64,000 bases of DNA. Origin: Achromobacter seleniivolatilans. Its GTDB lineage: Bacteria; Pseudomonadota; Gammaproteobacteria; Burkholderiales; Burkholderiaceae_B. Position 1 is the stretch's first letter, and every line of letters starts with the position of its first letter. The position numbers were made by a program, and so were the translations under genes. The stretch spans positions 4,464,001 through 4,528,000 of the forward strand of contig NZ_CP132976.1 in the NCBI RefSeq assembly GCF_030864005.1, read 5' to 3'. Below, piece after piece: positions 37,419 through 46,118 of the stretch. Below the pieces are notes generated by a model that saw nothing but the letters and a program-made list of their open reading frames with translations, had not been told where the DNA came from and made no database searches.

Positions 37419-37831
37419 GCGCGACGGGCTCCGTCCGCGGGATTCGGCCCGCCAACGCAGCAGGCTGAACCGGCCTGTGTTTGGGCGGGGTGAACGGAAC
37501 TCGGCATAAAACAACCTCTCTTGGTGCGCCCGAGGGCTTACGGTGGTCGAAGAATGCCAGTGCGCCCGAGCCGCGTGGACCCAGGGAAATCCACTATGCA
37601 GGCATTTCACAGGCGCGCATCGATCACTACGCAAGGCATTGATATGCAATGGATTTATTGGTTTTCCAGAGGCGGCTGATTGCCTATCCGATAACGGGGC
37701 GTTATGACGCCTGCGCAAAGATTGATAGACCGCGCGGGCCCGTCTGTAACGGGCGCGGGGCGGTGTGGGACCCGCGCTGCTAGACTGCCCCAAGCCCTTT
37801 GATTGACAGACCCTACGCAGGTACGCATCCG
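37419..37831. promoter_or_regulatory. Divergent control region
   Basis: This 413-bp spacer lies between the ABC/amidohydrolase operon and the second ornithine-cyclodeaminase-family gene. It holds an 11-bp direct repeat GTGCGCCCGAG at 37524-37534 and 37560-37570 (36-bp period) and a CATTG-N5-CAATG dyad at 37637-37651 in an AT-richer stretch. No gene is apparent. Confidence 0.5.
37637..37651. promoter_or_regulatory. ATTG-N5-CAAT dyad, operator candidate
   Basis: CATTG-ATATG-CAATG is a perfect 5-bp dyad of the size LysR dimers bind. It lies 181 bp before the plus-strand gene and 219 bp before the minus-strand operon. Confidence 0.4.
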
Positions 37832-38767
37832 ATGCGCTTTATCGACACAGAACAAACCCGGGACGCGCTGTCCTTTGACGCCGTCATTCCCGCGTTGCGG
37901 GAAGCTTTTCAAGCCGGCGCAACGGTGCCGCCCCGGCATGTCCACGCCATCCAGTCAGGCTCGTCGCATGGCACCACGCTGATCATGCCGGCCTGGAGCG
38001 ACCGCGGGTACTTCGGCGTGAAGATCATCAACATCTTTCCCGAGAACACGCATCAGGGCCTGCCCGGGCTGCATGCGACCTACAACCTGTATAGCGCCAC
38101 CACCGGCGTACCCATTGCGCAGGTCGATGGCGACATCGTCACCGTCTACCGCACGGCAGGCGCCGCCGCGCTGGGCGCGGACTACCTGGCTCGCGCCGAC
38201 GCCAGCACGTTGCTGATCGTCGGTTCCGGCCGCATCGCGGGGCTGGTCGCGCAAGCCATGCGCACCGTGCGCCCCATCGAGCGCGTGCTGGTCTGGAACG
38301 TGCGTCCGGCAGGAGCCGAAGCATTGGCGGAGCAGCTACGCGCGCAAGGCTTTGACGCCCAGGCCGTGACGGATTTGGAAAGCGCTGCGCGTCAGGCGGA
38401 CATCATAAGCTGCGCCACCTTGTCCACTGTGCCGCTGATCCAAGGCGCCTGGCTGCGCCCCGGCGTGCACCTGGACCTGATCGGCAGCTTCAAACCCGAG
38501 ATGCGCGAAACCGATACGGCCTGCTTTGACGGCACTACCGTTTACGTGGATACCGACGAGGCGCCCACCAAATCCGGCGATCTGCTGTCGGCCTTCGATG
38601 CAGGCGTGCTGACCCTGGATGACATCCAAGGCACCTTGCAGCAGCTGACTACCGGCGCCCGTCCCGGCCGGCGCAATGACCAGGAAATCACCGTATTCAA
38701 AGCGGTAGGCAGCGCGCTGGAAGACCTGACGCTGGCGACGCTGGTGTACGAGTCAGCGGCGAAGTAA
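37832..38767 (+). CDS. Ornithine cyclodeaminase / mu-crystallin family dehydrogenase
   Basis: This ~311-residue protein belongs to the OCD/mu-crystallin family but differs clearly from the enzyme at 24575-25627. It is shorter, and its N-terminal substrate region reads GVKIINIFPENT. The Rossmann motif is LLIVGSGRIAGLVAQAM. Family members of this size include delta-1-pyrroline-2-carboxylate reductases, alanine dehydrogenases and imine reductases, so a ketimine reductase role is as likely as cyclodeamination. ATG at 37832 replaces a TTG start at 37799. Its 3' end overlaps a converging LysR gene by 15 bp. Confidence 0.85.
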   Translation: MRFIDTEQTRDALSFDAVIPALREAFQAGATVPPRHVHAIQSGSSHGTTLIMPAWSDRGYFGVKIINIFPENTHQGLPGLHATYNLYSATTGVPIAQVDGDIVTVYRTAGAAALGADYLARADASTLLIVGSGRIAGLVAQAMRTVRPIERVLVWNVRPAGAEALAEQLRAQGFDAQAVTDLESAARQADIISCATLSTVPLIQGAWLRPGVHLDLIGSFKPEMRETDTACFDGTTVYVDTDEAPTKSGDLLSAFDAGVLTLDDIQGTLQQLTTGARPGRRNDQEITVFKAVGSALEDLTLATLVYESAAK

Positions 38768-39712
38768 ACCCGCGTCAGCCGGCCCGCCCAATTCCACCGG
38801 CAAATATTCGCGCATGATCTCGATAAACCGCCGCAAACGCGCCGGTTGAAAACGAGACGGCGCGTACACCAGGGATACCGGCAGCGGGTCGGCGCGCCAT
38901 TGCGGCGCAACGTGCACCAGCCGGCCTGCGGCCAGATCGTCCTGCATGGCCCACTCAGAGCCCAGCGCCACGCCCAGACCCAATACCGCCGCCTTGCGCA
39001 ACGCATGCAGACCATCAGTGGACAAGCGCGGCTGGATGCCAAAGCGCGCAGTCTCGCCCGTTTCGCAATGGGTCAGGCTGACTTCGGTGCGATAAAAGGT
39101 GCGCAGCGCCAGCCACGGCAGCCGGGCCAGTTCGGACGGATGTTGCGGCGCGGGTTCTCCGCGCAGCAGATCCGGTGAAGCAATGACAATGCGCGGCACT
39201 ACGCCCAGCTTTACGGCGATCACGGAAGGGTCCGTCACGGCGCCCACGCGTATGGCGCAGTCCACATTCTCGGCGATCAGGTCCGGCATCCGGTCATGCA
39301 ACAGCCACTCCACGCGCATGTTCGGATACTGCTGCAAGTACCTGGCCAGCGGGTCGACAAACTGATCCTGTCCAAAGGCATGCGGCGCGACCACCCGCAG
39401 CGTGCCATACGGCTCGTCGTCCGCCCCCCGCACTTCGCTTTCAAACGATTGCCAGGTGGCGATCAGTTCCTTGGCGCGCTCATAGCAGCGTTGTCCGTCT
39501 TCCGTCAGCCGGATGGCATGGGTGGAACGTTGCAGCAAGCGCACGCCCATGGTGCGTTCCAGCAGTTGCAGACGGCGGCTCACGGTAGGTTGCGTGCCGC
39601 CCATTTGCGCGGCGGCGGCAGACAAGCTGCCGGCCTCGACGATGCGGACGAACGTCTCGATCAGCAGCATGCGGTCGGTGCCGGCTGCGGCGGTCTGGGC
39701 AGGGGTGGTCAT
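38753..39712 (-). CDS. LysR-family regulator
   Basis: This ~319-residue LysR protein has a helix-turn-helix at GSLSAAAAQMGGTQPTVSRRLQLLERTMG and an effector domain of the CrgA-like type (GVRLLQRSTHAIRLTEDG, then AIRVG near 150). ATG at 39712 is chosen over a longer frame. The start codon lies within an ATACG-N5-CGTAT dyad, which suggests autoregulation. It is divergent from an MFS efflux gene with a 97-bp spacer and probably controls it. Confidence 0.87.
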   Translation of the reverse strand: MTTPAQTAAAGTDRMLLIETFVRIVEAGSLSAAAAQMGGTQPTVSRRLQLLERTMGVRLLQRSTHAIRLTEDGQRCYERAKELIATWQSFESEVRGADDEPYGTLRVVAPHAFGQDQFVDPLARYLQQYPNMRVEWLLHDRMPDLIAENVDCAIRVGAVTDPSVIAVKLGVVPRIVIASPDLLRGEPAPQHPSELARLPWLALRTFYRTEVSLTHCETGETARFGIQPRLSTDGLHALRKAAVLGLGVALGSEWAMQDDLAAGRLVHVAPQWRADPLPVSLVYAPSRFQPARLRRFIEIMREYLPVELGGPADAGLLRR

Positions 39713-39725
39713 ACGCCTATCGTAT
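39711..39725. promoter_or_regulatory. LysR-type operator over the regulator's start codon
   Basis: ATACG-CCTAT-CGTAT is a perfect 5-bp dyad with T-N11-A spacing (T39712, A39724). It covers the LysR start codon and lies 85 bp before the MFS gene. Confidence 0.5.
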
Positions 39726-39809
39726 AACGGATGTACCCCTGGGCCGGCTACCAAAGCGGACGTCGCAGGAACAGAATCTGCCCCGTACCTGATCCACCGG
39801 ATAGCCATC

Positions 39810-41018
39810 ATGTCCCCGACTTCCTCTACGACACTTTCACGCAGCCTGGTCTTTCTTCTTGCCATCGGCGCTGGCCTGGGCGTTGCGTCCCTTTATTACA
39901 GCCAACCTATGCTGGGCGTGCTGGGCGCAGATCTCCACGCCAGCGGCGAAACGCTGGGCTGGATTCCTACCCTGACTCAACTGGGTTATGCGTTCGGCAT
40001 TCTGATGCTGGCGCCGCTGGGCGATCGTTATGACCGCAAGCACATCATTCTGATCAAGGCGGCCGTGCTGAGTCTGGCGCTGTTGCTGGCCAGCGTATCT
40101 TCCACCGTGGGCCTGCTGCTGGCGGCAAGCTTTGCCATCGGCTTGTCGGCCACCCTGGCGCAGGACATCGTGCCGGCCGCCGCCCACCTGGCGCCCGCCG
40201 AACAACGCGGCAAAATCGTCGGCACCGTCATGACCGGCCTGTTGCTGGGCATCCTGCTGTCGCGAGTGGTCAGCGGGTTCGTGGCCGAACAATTCGGCTG
40301 GCGCATGATGTTTGTTGCGGCCGCCGTCAGCATCGTGGCGCTCGGCGCAGCGCTGTGGCGCGGCCTGCCGCGTTTTGTTCCGTCAACGCAGATGGCGTAC
40401 CGCGACTTGCTGGGTTCGCTGCTGACCCTGTGGCGTCAGCACCCCAGCCTGCGCCGCGCCGCCACGGCGCAAGGGCTGCTGTCGCTGGGCTTTAGCGCGT
40501 TCTGGTCCACGCTTGCAGTGATGTTGCACGGCGAACCGTTCCATCTGGGCGCGGGCGCTGCCGGCGCCTTCGGCCTGGCTGGCGCAGCAGGCGCGTTGGC
40601 CGCGCCGCTGGCAGGCCGAGTGGCTGACACCCGAGGTCCGCTGGCCGTCGCCAGCCTGGGGGCAGGGCTGACCATGGTGTCTTTTGCCGCCATGATCTTC
40701 CTGCCCTTCCTGTCTGCGCATGCCGCGCTTTGGCTGATCGCCGGCAGCGCTATTGGTTTCGACCTGGGCATCCAGACGTCTCTGATTGCGCATCAGAGCA
40801 TCGTCTACGGCATCGATCCCGCCGCCCGCAGCCGGCTCAACGCCATCCTGATGACAGGCGTGTTCATCGGCATGGCAGCGGGCGGCGCCTTGGGCAGCCT
40901 GGCGCTGGCCCACTGGGGCTGGACCGGCGTGACGGTCGTGGCGACAGGCGCGGCAGCCGCCGCACTGGCAATGCGCCTGTGGCCAGCAACAAGCCGGGCA
41001 TCTACTCCGGCGTATTGA
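39810..41018 (+). CDS. MFS transporter, drug-efflux type
   Basis: This 402-residue transporter has twelve predicted membrane segments. The conserved MFS loop between segments 2 and 3 is seen as PLGDRYDRKHII, and the N-terminus LYYSQPMLGVLGADL is typical of YnfM/sugar-efflux-like MFS proteins. ATG at 39810 was chosen because the membrane domain begins there. It is divergent from a LysR gene and overlaps the converging DUF4261 gene by 17 bp. Export of an organic compound is likely, substrate unknown. Confidence 0.88.
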   Translation: MSPTSSTTLSRSLVFLLAIGAGLGVASLYYSQPMLGVLGADLHASGETLGWIPTLTQLGYAFGILMLAPLGDRYDRKHIILIKAAVLSLALLLASVSSTVGLLLAASFAIGLSATLAQDIVPAAAHLAPAEQRGKIVGTVMTGLLLGILLSRVVSGFVAEQFGWRMMFVAAAVSIVALGAALWRGLPRFVPSTQMAYRDLLGSLLTLWRQHPSLRRAATAQGLLSLGFSAFWSTLAVMLHGEPFHLGAGAAGAFGLAGAAGALAAPLAGRVADTRGPLAVASLGAGLTMVSFAAMIFLPFLSAHAALWLIAGSAIGFDLGIQTSLIAHQSIVYGIDPAARSRLNAILMTGVFIGMAAGGALGSLALAHWGWTGVTVVATGAAAAALAMRLWPATSRASTPAY

Positions 41019-41895
41019 TCTCGTCGGACGTAATGATCTCGGCCACCAGCACCGCCCCCGGCCCATCCAGGTAGTACTCTTCCTGGGCCGGGTCGCGCAG
41101 CTTCATGAACGCGTTCTCGCCAATCTGCATGGTGTGCCCGGCGGCCAGCTCTGCGCCGCTCTCCAGCATATAACCCATGATGTTGTTGAAGATATTGGAG
41201 TAGTACTCACCTTCATCATGGCCGCTGGCCAGCGCCGCGAAGTCAGGCAGCGAGAACTTGTCGGCGCCATACGTGCGCATCCATACGCCCTGCACGCCTT
41301 CCACTTCGTATTTCACAAAGCCGCAATACAGCATGTTCAGCGGCAAGGTGCGCAGCAGGTCCAGGCTTTCTTCACCCAGCGATTCCGCGTCGAACACGCC
41401 TGCCGGCAGCGAGGTATGCGCATGTTCGTTCAGCACCGCCATGGCTTGAAAACCCGTCAGTGCGCCCGCCACTGCGGCCATCGCCACGTACTGCTCAAGC
41501 GGATCTTCCTCGAAGCCCGCGTAATACAGAATGATGTGACTGGCGTGCCCGCGGACTTCATCCTTGACCGCCTGGGCATAGTGGGCCGGCGCCACGCAGG
41601 CTTCCAGCGCATCCTTGGGGTAGGGCGCGTTGAAGCCCACCAGCCGCACAACATGCTTGTCCCAACCCGCCAGGCCCAGAATCTCGGGCATGTCCGGCGC
41701 AATCTCGACGCGCGCGCGGTCCATGGACGGATGATAGGCGCGCAGGGCGGCAGCCAGCGTGTCTTCGGCAATCGAGAGCGGCGCGGCAAACAGCACCTGC
41801 AAACTCAACGGATTCTCGATAGCCGGATTGGCCGACAGCGCCGCCGCGTCGGTGGGTTCTTCTTTGCGGCCAAAGAAACGGGAGAAGATGCTCAT
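41002..41895 (-). CDS. DUF4261 domain-containing protein
   Basis: This ~297-residue cytoplasmic protein matches the DUF4261 family, with a short basic-aromatic start (MSIFSRFFGRKEE) and the conserved late region SNIFNNIMGYMLESGAEL followed by AGHTMQIGE. No catalytic motif is visible and the family has no assigned function. ATG at 41895 is preferred over TTG at 41910. It is probably monocistronic; the LysR gene upstream lies 48 bp away on the same strand. Confidence 0.75.
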   Translation of the reverse strand: MSIFSRFFGRKEEPTDAAALSANPAIENPLSLQVLFAAPLSIAEDTLAAALRAYHPSMDRARVEIAPDMPEILGLAGWDKHVVRLVGFNAPYPKDALEACVAPAHYAQAVKDEVRGHASHIILYYAGFEEDPLEQYVAMAAVAGALTGFQAMAVLNEHAHTSLPAGVFDAESLGEESLDLLRTLPLNMLYCGFVKYEVEGVQGVWMRTYGADKFSLPDFAALASGHDEGEYYSNIFNNIMGYMLESGAELAAGHTMQIGENAFMKLRDPAQEEYYLDGPGAVLVAEIITSDEINTPE

Positions 41896-41943
41896 AGGTG
41901 TCCAGGGCAATGAAAATAAACGGGGGCAGTATACGTTTTCGCG

Positions 41944-42846
41944 CTATTCCGTGAAGCCCTGCGGCCCGACCGTCTCCACGACGTAATCAATAAACGATTT
42001 GATGCGCGACGAGATCGCGGTGTTTCGGTAGTACACCGCGTGAATCGGCTGCCGGACGTCTTGCGTCTGCTTGACCAGCAGTTGCTGCAAGGCGCCCGAC
42101 TTACGGTCGCCGCGTGTCATGAAGTCAGACAGGCAAACGATGCCCCCATCGTTCAACGCCAGCTGGCGCAACGTTTCGCCGCTTGCCGCGCGCACATCCG
42201 GTTTGATGTGCAGGGCTTGCCCGTCTGCTTCCAGCAGCGGCCATTCATTCAACGATTCCAGCTGACTAAAGCCCAACAGCGTGTGTGAGACCAGATCCGC
42301 TACGCGCTTGGGCGTACCGTGCGCCGACAGATAAGCAGGGCTGGCAAGCACGCGCACGCGGCTGTGACCCAGCGGCACCGCGTGCAAAGACGAATCCTTC
42401 AGCCGTCCGATGCGTATGGCCAGATCGGTACGCCGTTCCAGCAGATCGATGTTGCCTTCGTTGCTATTGAGTTCAAGCTCCACCTGCGGATAACGCTTGC
42501 GGTAACCGGGCACTAGCGGCGCAATCACATGCAGCATGAACGGAGACGCGGCGTCCACGCGCAATAGTCCGGCGGGCTGGTTGCGCCGCACGTTCATCAG
42601 CTCTTCGGTTTCTTCCACCGACGCGATGATCCGCCGCACTTGCTCCAGGTAAGTCTTGCCTTCTTCGGTCAGCTCCAGCCGGCGCGTGGTCCGGCGCATC
42701 AGCGTGGTTTGCAGCTTCTCTTCCAGCCGGCTCATGCTGCGGCTGGTGGCGGAAATGGTCTGTCCCAGCACGTCGGCGGCAGCGGTAATGGAGCCGCTGT
42801 CGACGATGGCGATAAAGACCTGCATCTCGTCGAGTGTGGTTTTCAT
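41944..42846 (-). CDS. LysR-family regulator of the aldo/keto reductase
   Basis: This 300-residue LysR protein has a helix-turn-helix at GSITAAADVLGQTISATSRSMSRLEEKLQ and the CrgA-like wing TLMRRTTRRLELTEEG. It lies back to back with an aldo/keto reductase gene across a 123-bp spacer that carries a T-N11-A dyad. The usual LysR logic predicts control of that reductase and of itself. Confidence 0.88.
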   Translation of the reverse strand: MKTTLDEMQVFIAIVDSGSITAAADVLGQTISATSRSMSRLEEKLQTTLMRRTTRRLELTEEGKTYLEQVRRIIASVEETEELMNVRRNQPAGLLRVDAASPFMLHVIAPLVPGYRKRYPQVELELNSNEGNIDLLERRTDLAIRIGRLKDSSLHAVPLGHSRVRVLASPAYLSAHGTPKRVADLVSHTLLGFSQLESLNEWPLLEADGQALHIKPDVRAASGETLRQLALNDGGIVCLSDFMTRGDRKSGALQQLLVKQTQDVRQPIHAVYYRNTAISSRIKSFIDYVVETVGPQGFTE

Positions 42847-42864
42847 ATTTGACGTTATATCAAA

Positions 42865-42881
42865 AGTATTTCGCTGATACT
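42865..42881. promoter_or_regulatory. LysR-type operator
   Basis: AGTAT-N7-ATACT is a perfect dyad with T-N11-A spacing (T42867, A42879). It lies 19 bp from the LysR start and 88 bp from the reductase start. Confidence 0.55.
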
Positions 42882-42969
42882 GGGCTTTTTCCGCAAGTAT
42901 CCGGCAGGCACACTACATCCATTCCCAGACTTTACCTGTCTGTATCAACGAATCCCCCAGGAGTTTCAC

Positions 42970-43773
42970 ATGAGCATTCCCGCATTTGGCGTTGGCACGT
43001 TCCGCCTGCAAGGCCAGGTCGTCATTGATTCCGTGCGCAATGCGCTGGACGTCGGCTACCGCGCTATCGACACCGCCCAGATCTACGAGAACGAAGCCGA
43101 GGTCGGCCAGGCCATCGCTGAATCGGGCGTCGCGCGTGAAGACCTGTTTTTGACCACCAAGATCTGGGTGCCCAACTACGCTCAAGACAAGCTCGTGCCC
43201 AGCCTGAAGGCCAGCCTGGCCAAGCTGCGCACGGACTACGTAGATCTGACACTGATCCACTGGCCGGCGCCCGGCAACGGCGTATCGGTTGCGGAATTCA
43301 TGACGGCCCTGGCCGATGCCCGCGCCCAAGGCCTGACGCGTCAGATCGGCATTTCCAATTTCCCCATCGCCGAAACCCGCGCAGCCATTGCCGCCGTCGG
43401 CCGTGAGCAAATCGCCACCAACCAGATTGAACTCAGCCCGTATCTGCAAAACGCTGCACTGACGTCGTTCTTGAAGGAACAGGGCATCCACGTCACGTCT
43501 TACATGACCTTGGCCTACGGCAAGGTGCTGAAGGACCCGGTCATCGGCCAGATTGCCGAACGCCACAACGCCACGCCCGCGCAAGTCGCGTTGGCCTGGG
43601 CGCTGCAACTGGGTTATTCCGTCATCCCTTCGTCAACCAAACGCGAGAATCTAGCCAGCAACCTGCTCGCCCAGCAGCTGCGCTTAAGCGACGCAGACAT
43701 GGCGCAGATCGCCACGCTGGAACGCAATGGCCGTGAGGTCAGCCCGGACGGCTTGGCCGCCGCCTGGGACTAA
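42970..43773 (+). CDS. dkgB: Aldo/keto reductase, DkgB type
   Basis: This 267-residue NADPH-dependent reductase has the four catalytic residues of the family: Asp34, Tyr39 (DTAQIYENE), Lys64 (TTKIWV) and His97 (LIHWP). The C-terminal [14 protein letters not shown] binds the cofactor phosphate. Length and motifs fit the 2,5-diketo-D-gluconate reductase B / methylglyoxal reductase branch, with broad aldehyde substrates. It is divergent from a LysR regulator; the flavin oxidoreductase gene follows after 85 bp and may share control. Confidence 0.88.
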   Translation: MSIPAFGVGTFRLQGQVVIDSVRNALDVGYRAIDTAQIYENEAEVGQAIAESGVAREDLFLTTKIWVPNYAQDKLVPSLKASLAKLRTDYVDLTLIHWPAPGNGVSVAEFMTALADARAQGLTRQIGISNFPIAETRAAIAAVGREQIATNQIELSPYLQNAALTSFLKEQGIHVTSYMTLAYGKVLKDPVIGQIAERHNATPAQVALAWALQLGYSVIPSSTKRENLASNLLAQQLRLSDADMAQIATLERNGREVSPDGLAAAWD

Positions 43774-43858
43774 AGGGTAAAGGCCATGATCACGGCGCGT
43801 TACGTTGCGCAAGAGCGACTAACGCGCGCCCCCACTGAATCCCGCGTAGAGCATCCCC

Positions 43859-44983
43859 ATGAAGACACACGATCCCTTGTTTGAGCCGCTTGCGCTAGGC
43901 CCCCTGACGCTGCCCAACCGCATCGTCATGCCCCCCATGACGCGCTCGCGCGCGACGCAGCCTGGCGACGAGGCCAATGCGTTGATGGCGCACTACTACG
44001 CGCAACGCGCCAGCGCCGGCTTGATCGTCAGCGAAGGCACCTACATTTCACCCTTGGGCAAGGGCTACGCCGGCACGCCGGGCCTGTGCACGCCTCGGCA
44101 AGTGGCAGGCTGGCGCTGCGTGACTGACGCCGTTCACGCAGCCGGAGGCCGTATCTATGCCCAACTGTGGCATGTGGGGCGTTTGAGCCACACCAGTCTG
44201 CTGGGCGGCCGCCAGCCCGTGTCTTCCTCTGCCATACAGGCCGACGGCGTCAACGTCTTCATCGAAAACGAAGACGGCAGCCCGAACTTCGTGCAGGCGT
44301 CGGCGCCGCGCGCGCTGTCCATCAACGAGATCAAGGGCATCGTCGAGGAATACCGAGAGGCAGCGCGCAACGCCATGGCGGCCGGCTTTGACGGCGTGGA
44401 ACTGCACGCGGCCAATGGCTACCTGGTCAATCAATTTCTGGACTCGCAGGCCAATGCGCGCACCGATGAATACGGCGGCTCGCTGAACAATCGCATTCGC
44501 TTTCTGGACGAGGTGGCGCGGGCGTTGATCGACGCGGTCGGCGACGCAGGCCGCGTCGGTATCCGTCTGGCGCCGCTGACCACGTTGAACGGCTGCGTGG
44601 ACGCGGACCCGGTGCAAACCTATACCGCCGCCGCCCAGCGCCTGGGCGAGATCGGCGTCGGGTATATCCACATTGCCGAAGCCGACTGGGACGACGCGCC
44701 GGACATGCCCTTGTCTTTCAAGCAAACCCTGCGCCGCGTCTATCCCGGCGTGCTCATCTACGCCGGCAAGTACACCGCAGAGCGCGCACGCGAAGCGCTG
44801 GAAAGCGGCTGGGCCGATCTGGTTGCCTTTGGCCGTCCGTTCGTCGCCAACCCCGACCTGCCGCATCGTCTGCGTAACGACGAGCCGCTGGCCGAGCATG
44901 ACCGCGCGACGCTGTTCGGCGGCGGCGCCCGGGGTTTGACCGACTACCCGTCTTATCCGTCGCGCCAGGAGCGTGTTGTATGA
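43859..44983 (+). CDS. Old yellow enzyme family NADH:flavin oxidoreductase
   Basis: This 374-residue TIM-barrel FMN enzyme reduces activated alkenes, nitro compounds or nitrate esters with NAD(P)H. It shows RIVMPPMTRSRA at the start, QLWHVGRLSH, and the substrate-binding pair in ELHAANGYLVNQFLDS, followed by DEYGGSLNNR. These match the NemA/OYE class. It follows the aldo/keto reductase and ends in ATGA with a truncated epimerase start, which suggests that a third gene was once part of the operon. Confidence 0.92.
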   Translation: MKTHDPLFEPLALGPLTLPNRIVMPPMTRSRATQPGDEANALMAHYYAQRASAGLIVSEGTYISPLGKGYAGTPGLCTPRQVAGWRCVTDAVHAAGGRIYAQLWHVGRLSHTSLLGGRQPVSSSAIQADGVNVFIENEDGSPNFVQASAPRALSINEIKGIVEEYREAARNAMAAGFDGVELHAANGYLVNQFLDSQANARTDEYGGSLNNRIRFLDEVARALIDAVGDAGRVGIRLAPLTTLNGCVDADPVQTYTAAAQRLGEIGVGYIHIAEADWDDAPDMPLSFKQTLRRVYPGVLIYAGKYTAERAREALESGWADLVAFGRPFVANPDLPHRLRNDEPLAEHDRATLFGGGARGLTDYPSYPSRQERVV

Positions 44984-45072
44984 AGATAGTTGTCACCGGA
45001 GCCAGCGGCTTTACTGCCAGCCCACTGCAGCGTGCTGGATTGGATCGCATGCGAGCTGCGGTTGTAAGGTGA
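44980..45072 (+). pseudogene. Remnant start of an NAD(P)-binding epimerase/reductase gene
   Basis: A 30-codon frame begins MKIVVTGASGF, the classic N-terminal Rossmann strand and glycine loop of NAD-dependent epimerase/dehydratase or NmrA-like proteins. Homology appears to stop after about residue 12 and a TGA follows at 45070. The ATG overlaps the old yellow enzyme stop (ATGA), which shows it once was a coupled downstream gene. The body is missing; LysR begins 26 bp later. It most likely reflects a deletion joining this start to unrelated DNA. Confidence 0.7.
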
Positions 45073-45098
45073 CATGGCAGGGGGCTCGCCCGCCCAAC

Positions 45099-45995
45099 TC
45101 AGGCAGTCTGCTGCTTGATCTCACGCATGATGCTCAGAAGGGCATCGATCGCCGGATTGGGATCATCTGGATGGCGCGCGGCGGCCAGCTCCGCGCGGAA
45201 AGCGCCCGGTCCGCGGATACCCACATACGCAAGAATGTCCATGCGCATCCGCGCGAGCGAGGCCGGCACAACCGCAGCGCCAAAACCTGCCTCGACGAGC
45301 GTCAGGATGGTCGGAATCATGCTCTCTTGCACGATGTTGGCGGGCTTGCCCGCGGCTTCGATCATCTGGCGCAGCACCTGACTGAAATAGCGCGAGCGTT
45401 CACGCGCATAGCCCACCAGCGGCAAATCCAGCACCTGCGCCATCGTCACCCAACGCTTGGCAGCCAGCGGATGGTCGCGCCGTAGCGCCAGCACCATCGG
45501 CTCGGAATAGATCGGCACTGGCGACAGGTCTGCATCTGCGAATGGAGGCCGCAACAACGCCAAGTCCAACCGCCGCTGATGCAGCGCTTCAGGCATGTCG
45601 CTTGAGTTCATTTCTTGCAGGTCCAGCATCACGCCCGGATAGCGCTTCCGGAACACGAACAATGCCTGGGGCACGTTTGAATAGGCCGCGCTGGGCGTCA
45701 GTCCGATGGTCAATTGGCCCGCATCGCCTTTGGCCGCCTGCCGCACATAGCGGACCGCGGCTTCGTGCTCCACGGCCATCAGCCGAATGCGGCGCTGCAG
45801 CTCGGCGCCGGCCGACGTCAACCTGACCGTACGGGTAGTTCGTTCCAGCAGCTGCACACCCAATGTTTCTTCCAGCTTGCGCACGCTCTGGCTCAAGGGC
45901 GGCTGGCTCAAATGCAGCCGCTGCGCCGCACGGCCGAAGTGCAGCTCTTCGGCGACCACCGCAAACACCTGAAGCAAACGGCTGTCGATCAGCAT
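45099..45995 (-). CDS. LysR-family regulator of the Bug/amidase pair
   Basis: This 298-residue LysR protein has a helix-turn-helix at LHFGRAAQRLHLSQPPLSQSVRKLEETLG and the wing LLERTTRTVRLTSAG, typical of the BenM/CatM-like group. It is divergent from a Bug-type binding protein gene across a 123-bp spacer that holds an ATTAG-N5-CTAAT dyad, so it probably controls the Bug-amidase operon. Confidence 0.9.
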   Translation of the reverse strand: MLIDSRLLQVFAVVAEELHFGRAAQRLHLSQPPLSQSVRKLEETLGVQLLERTTRTVRLTSAGAELQRRIRLMAVEHEAAVRYVRQAAKGDAGQLTIGLTPSAAYSNVPQALFVFRKRYPGVMLDLQEMNSSDMPEALHQRRLDLALLRPPFADADLSPVPIYSEPMVLALRRDHPLAAKRWVTMAQVLDLPLVGYARERSRYFSQVLRQMIEAAGKPANIVQESMIPTILTLVEAGFGAAVVPASLARMRMDILAYVGIRGPGAFRAELAAARHPDDPNPAIDALLSIMREIKQQTA

Positions 45996-46032
45996 TTATT
46001 TTTCCTACGAATCAATACTCAGAGAATAAGGT

Positions 46033-46047
46033 ATTAGACAACCTAAT
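46033..46047. promoter_or_regulatory. LysR-type operator ATTAG-N5-CTAAT
   Basis: A perfect 5-bp dyad with T-N11-A spacing (T46034, A46046) lies in an AT-rich patch 38 bp from the LysR start and 72 bp before the Bug gene leader ends. This is the textbook LysR recognition shape. Confidence 0.7.
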
Positions 46048-46079
46048 CACGCCTTTCCTACTATGCGCTGACAATCAAT

Positions 46080-46098
46080 GGTGGGAGATATCCCCACC
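46080..46098 (+). promoter_or_regulatory. Leader hairpin before the Bug gene
   Basis: GGTGGG and CCCACC are separated by 7 nt centred on GATATC. The element lies about 20 nt before the Bug start, just ahead of the AGGGGA SD. It may be a second operator or a translation-modulating hairpin. Confidence 0.35.
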
Positions 46099-46118
46099 TT
46101 CCAACTCAGGGGAAAGTT

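Noticed and set aside
37637..37651. Treating CATTG-N5-CAATG as the same operator as CATTGTGA at 25720
   Set aside because: Only the CATTG core is shared and the spacing differs (N5 against N19); probably different proteins.
36480..37793. Extended N-terminus of the DppB-type permease up to 37793
   Set aside because: The extra residues are not membrane-like; MIRQLLNRLY at 37418 has an SD and matches the family start.
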